NCBI GenBank assembly: GCA_937127125.1 | Contig: CAKZLO010000039.1 | Coordinates: 1-64,000, forward strand | Direction: 5' to 3' | DNA: 64,000 nt | From: an uncultured Ardenticatenia bacterium | GTDB taxonomy: Bacteria; Chloroflexota; Anaerolineae; 4572-78; NAK82 | Shown here: one piece after another, positions 1 to 9,376 of the stretch | How positions within the stretch are numbered: the stretch's first letter is position 1 | How the letters are laid out: each line of letters opens with the position of its first letter | Made by a program: the position numbers and the translations under genes | The notes under the pieces: generated by a model | What the model was told of the DNA's origin: nothing | The model's input: the letters and a program-made list of their open reading frames with translations, nothing else | Databases searched by the model: none

Positions 1-203
1 AGGTAGCCAAGCCCCATATGGATATGCTTGCGGCTGTTCCAGACATCTGATTCTGGGCTGGCAAGCAAGATTTTCATCAGATAACTGCTCTCATCCCCTG
101 CTGTCTACTTACACGCACAGCATAGGCTGCAACGAGCCTGTTCGCAACCCTCACTTTGGCCTAATGATGGTTCATATGCCAATTGTCACGTGTGATGCAT
201 CGC
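1..203. other. Window start, no gene recognised
   Basis: No open frame with family resemblance or RNA gene is visible in these first bases. The stretch lies downstream of the toxin gene that is read on the minus strand, so it probably is 3' flank of that pair or part of a feature that begins outside the window. Confidence 0.4.
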
Positions 204-470
204 CTATGGGAAATAGCGGTAGACGTCTTTCCGGTGCAAGAGCCGCACAAAGATGACCTTTTGCTCTTCCACTACTAGACCGAGGCGGTAGTCGCCTATC
301 CTGATTCGATAGTACTGGTCACTGCCTCGCAGCTTCTTGATGTCCCCTATCTCTTGGAGAGTCTGTGCCTCTTCAGCCTGTTCTATCACTTGCCTCACTT
401 GCTCCTTGAGCGCTTTATCCTTCACTCGCTCCAGGTCTCTGACAAAACTTCTCTTGAATTCAACCTTCAA
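204..470 (-). CDS. ParE/RelE-superfamily toxin
   Basis: The 88-residue basic protein has the size and pattern of the RelE/ParE toxin fold: a helical N-terminal half (KRSFVRDLERVKDK), a central 'IKKLRGSDQYYRIRIGDYRLGL' type segment (KKLRG, YYRIRIGDYRL) and a C-terminal strand ending in 'LLHRKDVYRYF'. Family members either cleave mRNA on the ribosome (RelE) or poison gyrase (ParE); the sequence alone does not decide which. The RIRIGDYR and final 'HRKDVYR' motifs are the classical mRNA-interferase-like pattern. The start is a TTG that overlaps the antitoxin stop (TTGA), with a GGAGGGG ribosome site about seven bases upstream, so translation is coupled to the antitoxin. Confidence 0.85.
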   Translation of the reverse strand: MKVEFKRSFVRDLERVKDKALKEQVRQVIEQAEEAQTLQEIGDIKKLRGSDQYYRIRIGDYRLGLVVEEQKVIFVRLLHRKDVYRYFP

Positions 471-676
471 GGCGTCCCCTCCAAAATTCGGAACACCTCT
501 GCTCTGCGCACTGTCGCAGTTCCTTCCCCCTCCTTTATAGCTCTTAGCAGCCCGAAATCCTCGATGACCTCTGCGACCAGATCATACAACAGGTCTTTCC
601 GTTCTTGAAGCAACTCCTCAAGAGCTTGCTTGAACAGCTCTTTGATCTGAGTTTCATCCAGTGTTGTATAGGTCAT
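467..676 (-). CDS. Antitoxin partner of the RelE/ParE toxin
   Basis: A 69-residue acidic protein lies directly upstream of and overlaps the toxin gene. I chose the ATG at 676 because AGGAG sits six bases before it; an in-frame TTG at 682 has no ribosome site. The protein is rich in Glu, Leu and Lys and is predicted mostly helical (residues about 5-45), consistent with the DNA-binding/neutralising role of small antitoxins, but I see no named DNA-binding motif such as Phd/YefM or RHH. The identification rests on size, charge, position and overlap rather than on a recognised domain. Confidence 0.65.
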   Translation of the reverse strand: MTYTTLDETQIKELFKQALEELLQERKDLLYDLVAEVIEDFGLLRAIKEGEGTATVRRAEVFRILEGTP

Positions 677-682
677 GTTCAA

Positions 683-1030
683 CTCCTATCCTGGTATAGG
701 AACCCTATCCCTCTCTTATCCAACGTGCCCAGCATATCACGATCGGCTCTGTTTGTGAAGAGGCCGCTAGCGGTACCGAACTCAGCCGTGGCGCGGAGCA
801 AGGGAGCGAGGTGACCGAGCAGAACACTATCGGCTGGAGCAAGCGATTGGACAACCATTTGTCACCAGGTGACCTTAACCGATGTGGTAGTCTATGCAAA
901 GATTCTGTTTGAAACGCGCCTAACAACATTGTACCAAAGCAGAACAAATTGAGAAAAAGCTATCGTACCGGTTCAGGACGACAGATGAGAGTAAAACACG
1001 GAGTGTCTCGTACAGCACAGAAATTATGAA
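683..1030. other. Gene-free stretch between toxin-antitoxin pair and sugar operon terminator
   Basis: Short overlapping frames here have no family resemblance. The antitoxin promoter should lie in the part next to 683-760 (minus strand), but no convincing -35/-10 pair was seen. The 3' end of the sugar operon transcript should be in the right-hand part, next to the hairpin at 1031-1074. Confidence 0.4.
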
Positions 1031-1074
1031 GTGTGCAGCTGCTGGTTGGACGTCCCCAACAAGCAGCTGCGCAC
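1031..1074 (-). terminator. Long hairpin, probable terminator of the sugar operon
   Basis: Positions 1031-1049 and 1056-1074 form a 19-bp stem with only two imperfect positions (G-T type) and a 6-base loop. It lies 30 bases past the fucI stop codon, at the end of the minus-strand gene series. Past the hairpin on the minus strand the sequence is only moderately T-rich (TTCATAATTT), so efficient intrinsic termination is likely but not certain. Confidence 0.7.
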
Positions 1075-1103
1075 GTAGGCACAGAGGAAGGTTGCTTCTA
1101 AAT

Positions 1104-2918
1104 CTAGACGTAGCGACCGTATAGCGGGCCGAGGGTGGCGCAGGCACGGAAATCAGCCCCCTGAGGATCCATCGCTCCGAAGGCACCCCATATGCTGGGG
1201 CGGAAGATGCGCTCTTCAGGGACATTGTGCATTGCCACCGGGATGCGCAACATCGCCGCCAGTGTGATCAGCTCGCCGCCGATGTGTCCGTAGCTGACTG
1301 CTGCGTGATTAGCCCCCCAGTTGTACATCACTGAATAGACATCCCTGAACGGCCCACTTCCGGTGAGATTGGGCACAAACCAATGCGTCGGCCACGTACG
1401 ATCGGTGCGCTCGTCCAGGATGCGATGCACTTCCAGGGGAATGTCCACTGCATAACCCTCAGCAATCTGCAACACGGGCCCCAAACCTTTGATCAGGTTC
1501 ACCCGCGACATAGTCATCGGCATCTCGCCGCGCGTGAGAAAGTTGGAAGAGAAGCCGCCACCGCGGAAGTAAGCGGTGGTAGCAGGGTACCAGGTGGTCG
1601 CCTCGAGGCATTTGCGAGCTTCTTCGGGGGTGATCTCCCAGAAGGGCTTCATCGCAGGCTTCCCGTCGATCGTTTGCTGGCCGGTGGCATCCAAGCTCGC
1701 TGCTCCCGAATTGATCAGGTGCAACATACCCCCCGCTGCTCGACCGGTCAGCTGGTAGCCGGTCACGCGTTTGACCGCCTCAGGGCTCCAATACGTGCGC
1801 ACATCGGCAAAGACCTGGGCGGTATTGGTCAACAGATGGCCGAACAGCATAGCGACCGCGTTGAGACAGTCGTTCTCGGTCGCCACAATAAAGGGCTCGC
1901 GGATGCCGTTCCAGTCGAAGGAGGAATTCAGTATGGCTTCCAGGAAGTCACCGTTAGGGAAGTGGTCCGTCCATTGGCGCTGACCCTGGAAACCAGCAGC
2001 GATCGCGTTGTGTCCCAGTGCCTCTTCGGCATAACCGAGCTCGGCCAGACGCGGGTTCCCGATCATCAAGTCGCGCGCGATGATTGCCATCTTCACGACG
2101 AACTCCCAGTCCTTGTCCTTCTGGGCACGGCTGCGTTGCTGTTCTGGTGGGTTATAGTCGCGCCCTTCCTTGCAATAGGTCTTTGTCCATTGGAGGGCGC
2201 GGACAAACTCGTCTTTGTCGTAGATCTCGCGTTCGATGCGGCGCACGAACTCGGTCATATCCACCACCTCGACGCGCATGCCCAGGTAGCTCTCGAGGAA
2301 GGCATGGTCTACGATAGAGCCAGCAATGCCCATCGAGACGCCACCCATTGAGAGATATGATTTGCCGCGCATTGTGGCGACTGCCAGCGCGGCACGTGCG
2401 AATTGGAGCAGCTTCTCTTGCACGTCCGGTGGAATGCTACGATCGGCTGCATCTTGCACGTCGCGGCCGTAAATGCTGAAGGCGGGTAGACCCTTTTGGT
2501 TGTGTGCCGCTAACACTGCCGCTAGGTACACCGCACCAGGGCGTTCTGTACCGTTGAATCCCCAAATTGCCTTGGGGATGTACGGATCCATGTCCATCGT
2601 CTCGGCGCCGTAGCACCAACACGGTGTGACCGTGATCGAGACACCCACGCCCTCACGTGCGAACTTCTCGGCCGTCTGGGCGGCCTCGGCGACGCCGCCA
2701 ATGCAGGTATCGGCAATAACGCACTCCACAGGCAAGCCATTGGAATGGCGCAGATTCTGGCTGAGAAACTCGGCCACAGCTTTGGCCTGATTCATCGTCT
2801 GCTCTTCCAGAGCCTCGCGCACGCCTTGGCGACGTCCGTCGATGGTGGGGCGAATCCCGATTTTCGGCATTGCGCCAATCAGGCGGTTACGTGGTGGATT
2901 CAGTTTGAAATCGTCCAT
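1104..2918 (-). CDS. fucI: L-fucose isomerase
   Basis: At 604 residues it matches the length of L-fucose isomerases (E. coli FucI about 591). It interconverts L-fucose and L-fuculose (and often D-arabinose/D-ribulose) in the cytoplasm with Mn2+. The metal ligands are visible: Glu348 in ATEND, Asp372 in FADVRTY and His545 in SYGHIGGEL, equivalent to E. coli Glu337, Asp361 and His528. The N-terminal region has the family's [13 protein letters not shown] start. It is the last gene of the minus-strand sugar operon, 99 bases past the permease gene. No fuculokinase or fuculose-phosphate aldolase is nearby, so the rest of the pathway is elsewhere or differs. Confidence 0.95.
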   Translation of the reverse strand: MDDFKLNPPRNRLIGAMPKIGIRPTIDGRRQGVREALEEQTMNQAKAVAEFLSQNLRHSNGLPVECVIADTCIGGVAEAAQTAEKFAREGVGVSITVTPCWCYGAETMDMDPYIPKAIWGFNGTERPGAVYLAAVLAAHNQKGLPAFSIYGRDVQDAADRSIPPDVQEKLLQFARAALAVATMRGKSYLSMGGVSMGIAGSIVDHAFLESYLGMRVEVVDMTEFVRRIEREIYDKDEFVRALQWTKTYCKEGRDYNPPEQQRSRAQKDKDWEFVVKMAIIARDLMIGNPRLAELGYAEEALGHNAIAAGFQGQRQWTDHFPNGDFLEAILNSSFDWNGIREPFIVATENDCLNAVAMLFGHLLTNTAQVFADVRTYWSPEAVKRVTGYQLTGRAAGGMLHLINSGAASLDATGQQTIDGKPAMKPFWEITPEEARKCLEATTWYPATTAYFRGGGFSSNFLTRGEMPMTMSRVNLIKGLGPVLQIAEGYAVDIPLEVHRILDERTDRTWPTHWFVPNLTGSGPFRDVYSVMYNWGANHAAVSYGHIGGELITLAAMLRIPVAMHNVPEERIFRPSIWGAFGAMDPQGADFRACATLGPLYGRYV

Positions 2919-3017
2919 AGGTTCACTCCTCGTGAAGAATCAGATTGGGATGTCCACCATCTTATTCTCTGCCTATGCGCTGGCACAGGTTGCTCGCCAT
3001 CCAGAACCCTAATGCGG

Positions 3018-3911
3018 CTACCCTTTCATTGCTCCGGAGGTGAGTCCAGTCATCAGCTGTCGCTGCACCAGTGCGACAAAGATGATTGCCGGGATGAGCA
3101 TCATCACCGACATAGCACACATGCCACGCCAGTCGGACACAAACTGACCGGTGAACTCATATAGTGCTGGCGGAAAGGTGCGTGAAGCGGGTGTGCGCGT
3201 GATAACATTTGCCAGCGCGAACTCGTTCCATGCAGTGAGGAAAGCGAAGATGCCGCTCGCAGCGGCGCCTGGCAGTGCCAGGGGCAAGTCCACGCGCAGG
3301 AAGGCGCTCCAACGTGAGCACCCGTCAATTAGAGCTGCCTCATCCAGCTCGGCCGGAATGGCACGGAAGAAGCCGTCCATCAGCCAGGCGGTGAAGGGAA
3401 CGTTGAGCGCCACATAAGTGATGATCATCCCCAGAATCGAGTCCGATAGACCCAGCCGGGCGAAGAGGACGAACAGGGGCAAGCTCAACGCGATGCCCGG
3501 TACGGCACGTGCTAACATCATGCCCAGGAAGACACTATTCTTGCCCTTGAAAGCAAAGCGCGCAAAGGCATAGCCTGCCAGCGTACCAAACGTCAGCGAG
3601 AAAAGCGTGCTCACACTGGCAATGATAATGGAGTTGCGCGCATACTGCCCGAAGGGAATGTTGCTGCCTAACCCGAAGGCACCCTCAGGCGTAGGCCAGC
3701 CCAGCAGAATCTTATATGAGTCCAGCGTCAGTTCTCGGGGTATCCAAATCGGCGGACGCGTGTTGATCTCCATATTGGGCCGTATCGAAGTAAGGATGAT
3801 CCACAACACGGGCAGGAAGAAGATCAGGATGATCAGATACAACGCCGCGTCTCTCAGGTAATCGCCTATGCGGGGGCGGCGACCCGCTTTGGTATAACCG
3901 ATAGCGCTCAT
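3018..3911 (-). CDS. Sugar ABC transporter permease, MalG type (CUT1)
   Basis: A 297-residue inner-membrane permease with six predicted membrane segments. The cytoplasmic coupling loop contains the EAA motif (DEAALIDGCSRWSAFLRVDLPLALPG, seen as EAALIDG...LPLALPG). This places it in the MalG/LacG/ carbohydrate-uptake-1 group. I chose the ATG at 3911, which overlaps the stop of the MalF-type gene (ATGA) and has GGGAGGG seven bases upstream; a TTG 15 bases further upstream is less likely. It pairs with the preceding MalF-type permease and the Tat-exported binding protein. No ATPase gene is in the operon. Confidence 0.92.
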   Translation of the reverse strand: MSAIGYTKAGRRPRIGDYLRDAALYLIILIFFLPVLWIILTSIRPNMEINTRPPIWIPRELTLDSYKILLGWPTPEGAFGLGSNIPFGQYARNSIIIASVSTLFSLTFGTLAGYAFARFAFKGKNSVFLGMMLARAVPGIALSLPLFVLFARLGLSDSILGMIITYVALNVPFTAWLMDGFFRAIPAELDEAALIDGCSRWSAFLRVDLPLALPGAAASGIFAFLTAWNEFALANVITRTPASRTFPPALYEFTGQFVSDWRGMCAMSVMMLIPAIIFVALVQRQLMTGLTSGAMKG

Positions 3912-4846
3912 TCTCGACCCTCCCAACGGCTGCGGATAACGTTCCGGAACAGGAAGAAGGTGAACAGGAAGCTGACGATCACGGTGACATAGGACATGGC
4001 GCTACCTGTAGCGTAGTCATGGCCAGTGAACGCCAACCGATAGACATACGTCCAGATCAGCTCGGTACGCGTACCGGGGCCACCACCTGTCATAATACTC
4101 ACCACGTCGTACACACGCGCCAGATCGAGCGAGCGAATCGCCATCGCGGTGTAAATGAAGGGCCCGATCATCGGGAACGTGAGATGGCGAAACTTCTGCC
4201 ACCCCGAGGCACCGTCCACCTCAGCCGCCTCGAAGGGTTCGGTGGGCAATGACAGGATGCCAGCTTCCAGGATGATCACCATGAAGGGAGTGCCCATCCA
4301 GACCTCGGCCACCAGGATGCTGATGAAGCCGAGGGGCACCTGGACCAACCAAGGGATGATGTGAGGCTGGCCGGTGAGCGTGAACAGCAAGTTGTTCACC
4401 AGACCTACCTGATCGTTGAAGAACCACTTGAACTGGAATCCCACCAACACAGGGGCGAACATCATGGGCATCATCAATACAGTGCGCAACAGGCCGCGCC
4501 CCAAGAGCGCTTTGGCCATCAATTGGGCAATTGCCAAACCGATGAGGAATTCCAGGTTGACGGCCAGCGTCATGAACAACACTGTGCGACCGAATGCCTG
4601 CCAAAAGGTCGCATTGGAGAAGAGCTTGATGTAATTGTACAGCCCGACGAACTCAGTGGTCGGCCGGGTCAAGTCGTAGTTGGTGAAGCTCAGATAGAAT
4701 GAATAGAACATCGGAAAGGCGACCACCACTGCCAGGGCAACCAGCCCTGGCGTCAGCAACAGCCATGGCAGCCGTTTTGCCTCGTCGGCGGAGATTTCGA
4801 ATACTCGCGCCCGAGCCGGGCTCTTCGTCACCGAGATTGTTGCCAT
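3908..4846 (-). CDS. Sugar ABC transporter permease, MalF type (CUT1)
   Basis: A 312-residue membrane protein with about six membrane helices, the first at residues 28-52 (LLLTPGLVALAVVVAFPMF). The EAA loop is visible near residue 205 (FEAAEVDGASGWQKFRHLTFPM). This matches UgpA/MalF-type permeases of carbohydrate ABC importers. The gene has a good ribosome site (AGGAAGG) before its ATG, follows the binding-protein gene by 94 bases and overlaps the MalG-type gene by four bases, so the two permeases are made together as a heterodimer. Confidence 0.92.
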   Translation of the reverse strand: MATISVTKSPARARVFEISADEAKRLPWLLLTPGLVALAVVVAFPMFYSFYLSFTNYDLTRPTTEFVGLYNYIKLFSNATFWQAFGRTVLFMTLAVNLEFLIGLAIAQLMAKALLGRGLLRTVLMMPMMFAPVLVGFQFKWFFNDQVGLVNNLLFTLTGQPHIIPWLVQVPLGFISILVAEVWMGTPFMVIILEAGILSLPTEPFEAAEVDGASGWQKFRHLTFPMIGPFIYTAMAIRSLDLARVYDVVSIMTGGGPGTRTELIWTYVYRLAFTGHDYATGSAMSYVTVIVSFLFTFFLFRNVIRSRWEGRE

Positions 4847-4940
4847 AATAACCTTCCTAGGAGCAAACTACAGGATGCTGAGCGATCCTCGTTCGATCGG
4901 GATCGCTCAGCCGTCTTATGGTCACTCAATCACGCAGTGC

Positions 4941-6317
4941 CTACGCACCGGTACCGTAATAGCCAGCCTTCGCCATCATATCGCGCACCTGCTCTGCAGC
5001 ATCGTCCAGCCCCTTCTGCGGCTCGACATCGCCCAGGATGATCTGCTGCAGGATGGGGTACAGGATGTTTGACATAGGCAGCCACTCGGCGATCAGGGGC
5101 GGGGTCTTGAAGTCCTCTTGCGCCTGCAATAGCGCCAGTTCGAGACGCTTCTTGGCCAGCGGGTCGGTCGAGGTCTCTGCTTCGACGATGATCTTTTCCC
5201 AGACACTCTGGCGGGCGACTAGGAAGCCCAGCTTGGCCTCGAGCTCGTTGCCCTTGACGCTGGTGAGCCACTTGATCAGCGAAGCAGCCGCCGGCTTGTT
5301 CTGGCTGGCCTTGGTGATGGAGAAGCCATGATGGCCGGCCCAGCCACTGTGAATCTTGCCATCGCCCATCGGTTGGCGCGCCAGATCGAACTTGCCCGCC
5401 ACCTTGCTAGCGCTGGGATCCTGGAAGAAGCTGTACCAGCCGTACCACTCACTGTAGATGGCGATGATGCCCGCGGCAAAGTTCTTGGCTACGTCTTCCC
5501 ATACGAAGCTGGTCATGCCAGGCGGCATGGCTCCGGCTGCATAGAGCTCAGCAAACATTGTCGCAGCCTTGACACCGGCCGGACTGTTAAAGGTGGGCTC
5601 CCATTTCTCATTGAACAGCTGTCCACCTTCGGCAGTCATCACCTCGTAGAAGCGACCACTGAGTGCCTCTTCTTTACCAGCAAACTGTGTACCATAGATG
5701 CCCTTGGCGGGATCGGTCAGCTGCTTAGCCAGCTCCTTGAACTGATCCCACGTCTCAGGCACCTGATCAGCGCCCATGAGGTCGGTTCGATAGTGCATGC
5801 ACGAAATGTCGAAGTGGCGTGGGATCACCCACAGATGACCATCGCGACGGGTGGCATCCACCAGGCGTGGAATGAAGTCAGCCAGCTCCTCGTCACTGAA
5901 CCAGTTTTCGAGGGGCTCCAGGCCATCCGCCTTGACGTACTGAGAGAAGAAGCTGCTGTGATCCCAGCATACGTCGTAGTCCACCGTGCCGGCGGCAAAG
6001 TCCTGTACCAGACGCTTATCGGTCTGGAAACCATCGCCTTTGAAGACGAATTCCACCTTGGCGCCAGTTTGCTCTTCCCACTCAGGAATGATCTTGTAGA
6101 GCTCATCGTAGTTGGCGCCACTGATGGCGAGCATGCGCACAATGACCCCTTCGAATTCCTTCTTCTGAATGTGCGGGAACTGGAACAGCGAGGGTTTCTC
6201 TGTCGCTTCCGCTGCCGCAGCAGGCAAGGTACCCATTACGCTGGCAGCCACGGCTGCTCCGCTGGCCAAACCTGCATACTTCAGGAAATCCCGGCGCGTC
6301 ATTTTCTTGGTGGACAT
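4941..6317 (-). CDS. Extracellular sugar-binding protein of ABC importer, Tat-exported
   Basis: The 458-residue protein begins with a twin-arginine signal (MTRRDFLKYAG, residues 6-16) followed by a hydrophobic AAVAASVMG core and an AAAAE cleavage region, so it should be exported folded. The rest resembles family 1 extracellular solute-binding proteins (YP-Y-type 'WDQFKELAKQLTD', 'AGIIAIYSEWYGWYSFFQDP', 'GHHGFSITKASQNKPAAASLIKWL'). It should bind the operon's sugar outside the membrane and hand it to the two permeases. An ideal ribosome site (AAAGGAGGAAGAGC) precedes the ATG. The 150 bases upstream, before the next gene, show no clear internal promoter. Confidence 0.93.
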   Translation of the reverse strand: MSTKKMTRRDFLKYAGLASGAAVAASVMGTLPAAAAEATEKPSLFQFPHIQKKEFEGVIVRMLAISGANYDELYKIIPEWEEQTGAKVEFVFKGDGFQTDKRLVQDFAAGTVDYDVCWDHSSFFSQYVKADGLEPLENWFSDEELADFIPRLVDATRRDGHLWVIPRHFDISCMHYRTDLMGADQVPETWDQFKELAKQLTDPAKGIYGTQFAGKEEALSGRFYEVMTAEGGQLFNEKWEPTFNSPAGVKAATMFAELYAAGAMPPGMTSFVWEDVAKNFAAGIIAIYSEWYGWYSFFQDPSASKVAGKFDLARQPMGDGKIHSGWAGHHGFSITKASQNKPAAASLIKWLTSVKGNELEAKLGFLVARQSVWEKIIVEAETSTDPLAKKRLELALLQAQEDFKTPPLIAEWLPMSNILYPILQQIILGDVEPQKGLDDAAEQVRDMMAKAGYYGTGA

Positions 6318-6467
6318 TTGCTCTTCCTCCTTTACGTTCTATATCAGGTAGAAACTGAAAACACTGGTTGGAAGTAACTTGGCCATAAGCTGATCCACAC
6401 TTTGTCACAACTTGCAGCTAATCACCCCCTTTCTGAGCTTATCGTTGCACGCGACCCCTATGACCCT

Positions 6468-7637
6468 CTAGTGCACATCGGGCAAGTCATACTCACCCAG
6501 CTGCAAGGGATAACGGCCATACTGGCGCACCAGATTGACCACGATCTCATAGTTCTGAGGCGAGATGTTGTCAGGCACCGAATGGTCGGACTGCACGATG
6601 TAACCGCCCCCTTTGGCTGCGTTTAGCTTGCGCAGCACCATCGCTTTGAGCTGTTCTGGTCCGAACTGCGCCCACTCGATCACGCTGATGTTGCCGCAAA
6701 AGCCAATGCGGTGTCCATACTGGCGGCGCAGCTCAACCACGTCGAGGCCAGCCTTGGCCTCCAAGGGATTGTAAGCATCTATCCCCACCTCGATGAAATC
6801 TTCAAAGATTCGCTTGACGTTGCCACAGCCGTGATAGATAACCGGCAGTCCATACGAATGACACAGATCTACCAGGGCTTTCAGACCGGGCTTGAAAACT
6901 CTGCGCCAGTAGGCTGGCGGGAAGAACAAATCTTTGGTGTACGCAACGTCGCCCCAGATCACCATACCATCGAGCAACCCATCGGCAGCTTTGATCTGCG
7001 CCTCAGCAATGCCCAGATTGAACTGATGGACGCGATCAACAAAGCGCGCCAGCTCGTCGGGGTACTCCGCGCTCCACAACAGCACATTCTCCTGGCCTAG
7101 GATGCGCCAGGTCATCTCATGTCCTTCGCAGACGCTCCCGTAGACAGGAAAATCTGGATAGATTGATTTCACGGTTTCGATCCACGGTGGCGAGTTGCGT
7201 GTGAGTGTGTCGCCGACCCCGGCTAGCTGGTTATCACCCCCTTTGAAGTAACGGCGCTCGTCCCACGGGTCGTCAAACTGGAAAGATCGCATCTTCTCAA
7301 TGGTGTCGGTCTCGAACTTGAGGAAACGGGGCATTGGGTACGTCGATTTGCGCTGAATGATTGCTTCGAAGCCGGTACGCACCGTGATGCTATCTTCCGT
7401 TTCCTCCAGCACTTCAAAGTCTTTGATGTGGGGATCCATATTGGGGATAGTGACAATCCAATCCAGGTCGTAGTAGGTATAGGGGCTAGCGTCGGAAGGA
7501 AGGCCCAACTCCTCCCGCCAGCGTCGCAGGAAATTACTCCAGAAAAAGTCGCTGATTGGCACGCGATCTCCCTCTTGATGATGGAGCGCTTTGTTCATCC
7601 GGTCCAGCTTGGCCAGGCAATTAGGCGTTCTTTCCAT
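6468..7637 (-). CDS. URO-D/MtaA-superfamily protein with zinc-methyltransferase-type motif
   Basis: A 389-residue TIM-barrel protein of the uroporphyrinogen-decarboxylase-like superfamily (COG0407). It lacks the HemE N-terminal RQAGRY signature. Instead it has His269-Gly-Cys271 (YHGCGN) and Cys314 (FCGNIS), the HisXCys...Cys arrangement that binds zinc in cobamide-dependent methyltransferases such as MtaA and CmuA. The substrate is unknown; a methyl transfer or demethylation on a sugar or its product is a reasonable guess from the operon. It is one of four paralogs in the operon and lies directly upstream of the binding-protein gene. No corrinoid-binding protein is encoded nearby. Confidence 0.85.
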   Translation of the reverse strand: MERTPNCLAKLDRMNKALHHQEGDRVPISDFFWSNFLRRWREELGLPSDASPYTYYDLDWIVTIPNMDPHIKDFEVLEETEDSITVRTGFEAIIQRKSTYPMPRFLKFETDTIEKMRSFQFDDPWDERRYFKGGDNQLAGVGDTLTRNSPPWIETVKSIYPDFPVYGSVCEGHEMTWRILGQENVLLWSAEYPDELARFVDRVHQFNLGIAEAQIKAADGLLDGMVIWGDVAYTKDLFFPPAYWRRVFKPGLKALVDLCHSYGLPVIYHGCGNVKRIFEDFIEVGIDAYNPLEAKAGLDVVELRRQYGHRIGFCGNISVIEWAQFGPEQLKAMVLRKLNAAKGGGYIVQSDHSVPDNISPQNYEIVVNLVRQYGRYPLQLGEYDLPDVH

Positions 7638-7723
7638 TACTGTGTCTGCTCCTCGAAGGAAGTTGATCGATTGGCTAACACGTTATCCCTCCGCATGTGA
7701 AGGTATTGCTTTCGTTATGAAGG

Positions 7724-8983
7724 TCACACGCTGAACTCCTCCACAGCTTCGAACATGGCCACAACGTTTTCCGGTGGCACATCTGGGAGGATGTTGTGCA
7801 CCGCCGTGAACACAAATCCCCCTTCAGGCGCTAGAACCTCCAGATTGCGCTTTACGTGTGCTTTGACCTGTTCCGGCGTGGCACGGTTCAAGACTGATCG
7901 GGTATCACAGCCGCCACCCCAGAAGGTGATATCCCGGCCGAATTCCCTCTTCAAACGTTCCGGCTCCATGTCGCGCGTGTTTGTCTGCACCGGATTAATG
8001 ATATCGAAGCCTGCCTCAATCAGATCGGGGAGCAGCCGATAGATCGAGCCGCATGAATGCAAGAAGGTGTGCATACGCGTATGACGTTTAACATAATCGC
8101 ACAGCATCTTGTGACGCGGTTTGAACAGACGCCGATATATAGCCGGCGACATAAAAGGCCCCGTATCCATACCCAGATCGTCGCCAAAGCGAATGACATC
8201 GGCCACGTCACCAACGGCTTGGCAGACCTTCTCCAAGGTGGCGAGATGCTGCTCCATTAGCGCATCCAGCAGACGTTCTACTTCACTTGGGTTCGACACC
8301 AGGTCCATCAGGAAGTTGTCAATGCGGCGCAAGAAGGTGCCCCACTCGAACAGATTGCACCCCGCCACAATCATCAGCGCTCGATCGGAGGACTGCCGCA
8401 AGGCCAGCGCGCGCTGGCGCAGCTGCTGCCAGAAATCGGGTTCTCCCGCGTGGTCCCATGGGCTGTGTGCTAGTGCTGCCCAATGAACCTTGCGCATCGC
8501 ACGTGGCAGCTCTTGATAGCTGGCCGGATAGCCATCCTGATAAGGGAAGCATGTCTGATCAAAGAAGGTCGCGCCCATTGGCATAGTTGCAATGCGATCG
8601 CCCTCGGCATCGAAAACGTCCAGACCGCCATCCGGTCGTTTCACCGGGCGGAACCAGGCAGGGAACTGCACCGTCATCCCATCGCTTAGCACCACGTCGT
8701 ACCAGTCAGCATCCGAAGTGTTGAAAGTTCGTCCGATGTCGAGCACGTCTATTCCAAAGCGGTCGAGGATAGAGTCTTCGGGTTGCGCCAGCTGCTGCAC
8801 CACGTCATAGACTCGCGTGTGCCCGGCGGTGATGCCCAGATAGCGCTTCAGTCGATGGTAGGCAATAGCGGAGATGCCCGAGCTGGGAGTACTACCCAGA
8901 TCCACTGGCACCCGATCGGGTTCGCGATGTGCAATACTCGCCAGCACACGCTCGCGTGGTGTCATCGAGTTGGCGCGCTCCAT
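7724..8983 (-). CDS. URO-D/MtaA-superfamily protein with zinc-methyltransferase-type motif
   Basis: The 419-residue protein starts with the superfamily's typical MTPRERVLASIAHREPDRVPVD (residues 7-28). It has the GDDLGMDTGPFMSP loop (267-280) and the putative zinc ligands His309-Ser-Cys311 (LHSCGS) and Cys359 (GGGCD). It lacks the HemE arginine motif, so a porphyrin decarboxylase role is unlikely. GGAG lies nine bases before the ATG. It is followed 86 bases later by another paralog and preceded 17 bases earlier by the mutarotase gene. Its C-terminal 'PEGGFVFTAVHNILPDVPPENVVAM' ending is closely similar to that of the paralog at 9377-10450. Confidence 0.87.
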   Translation of the reverse strand: MERANSMTPRERVLASIAHREPDRVPVDLGSTPSSGISAIAYHRLKRYLGITAGHTRVYDVVQQLAQPEDSILDRFGIDVLDIGRTFNTSDADWYDVVLSDGMTVQFPAWFRPVKRPDGGLDVFDAEGDRIATMPMGATFFDQTCFPYQDGYPASYQELPRAMRKVHWAALAHSPWDHAGEPDFWQQLRQRALALRQSSDRALMIVAGCNLFEWGTFLRRIDNFLMDLVSNPSEVERLLDALMEQHLATLEKVCQAVGDVADVIRFGDDLGMDTGPFMSPAIYRRLFKPRHKMLCDYVKRHTRMHTFLHSCGSIYRLLPDLIEAGFDIINPVQTNTRDMEPERLKREFGRDITFWGGGCDTRSVLNRATPEQVKAHVKRNLEVLAPEGGFVFTAVHNILPDVPPENVVAMFEAVEEFSV

Positions 8984-9000
8984 AGATTACAGCTCCAGTT

Positions 9001-9324
9001 TCAGTCCGTGTGAAACACTTCCTCCATATTGGCCCACCACTCGCCTTCAGCACGGGTGGGCAGTGGATCTTGCATCGGTTTCATAATGGCCCACCATTCC
9101 TGCGTCTTAGGATCGGCCGCCATCTTCGCCATATCAGCATCAAAGTCATCGCCAACATACTCAAAATAGGCGAAGAGGTAGCCGTCTTTGTGGAAGATCG
9201 AGTAATTGCGAATGTTACATTGCCGGATCATATCGAGGATTTCCGGCCAGGCATTGGCATGGTAGCGCTTATATTCCTCCAAAACGCCCGGCTTCAGACG
9301 AATGACTTGGCCATAACGTTTCAT
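9001..9324 (-). CDS. L-rhamnose/L-fucose mutarotase-family protein
   Basis: The 107-residue protein belongs to the RhaM-like mutarotase family (COG3254), which interconverts alpha and beta anomers of 6-deoxy sugars. The E. coli RhaM active-site residues have exact counterparts: His22 (KRYHANAWPE) and Tyr41 (RNYSIF), with the Trp77-Trp78 pair where RhaM has its active-site tryptophan. Because the operon encodes L-fucose isomerase and no rhamnose isomerase, the natural substrate is likely L-fucose or a related deoxy-sugar; this is inference. AGGAGG precedes the ATG. It sits between two URO-D-like genes, 17 and 52 bases away. Confidence 0.88.
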   Translation of the reverse strand: MKRYGQVIRLKPGVLEEYKRYHANAWPEILDMIRQCNIRNYSIFHKDGYLFAYFEYVGDDFDADMAKMAADPKTQEWWAIMKPMQDPLPTRAEGEWWANMEEVFHTD

Positions 9325-9376
9325 AGCAGATGCCTCCTAGACTTAATGCATATGGGCCACTTCGTTCAATAGAAGC

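Noticed and set aside
1383-2351. Long plus-strand frame opposite fucI
   Set aside because: It is antisense to a clear fucI gene and encodes no recognisable domain.
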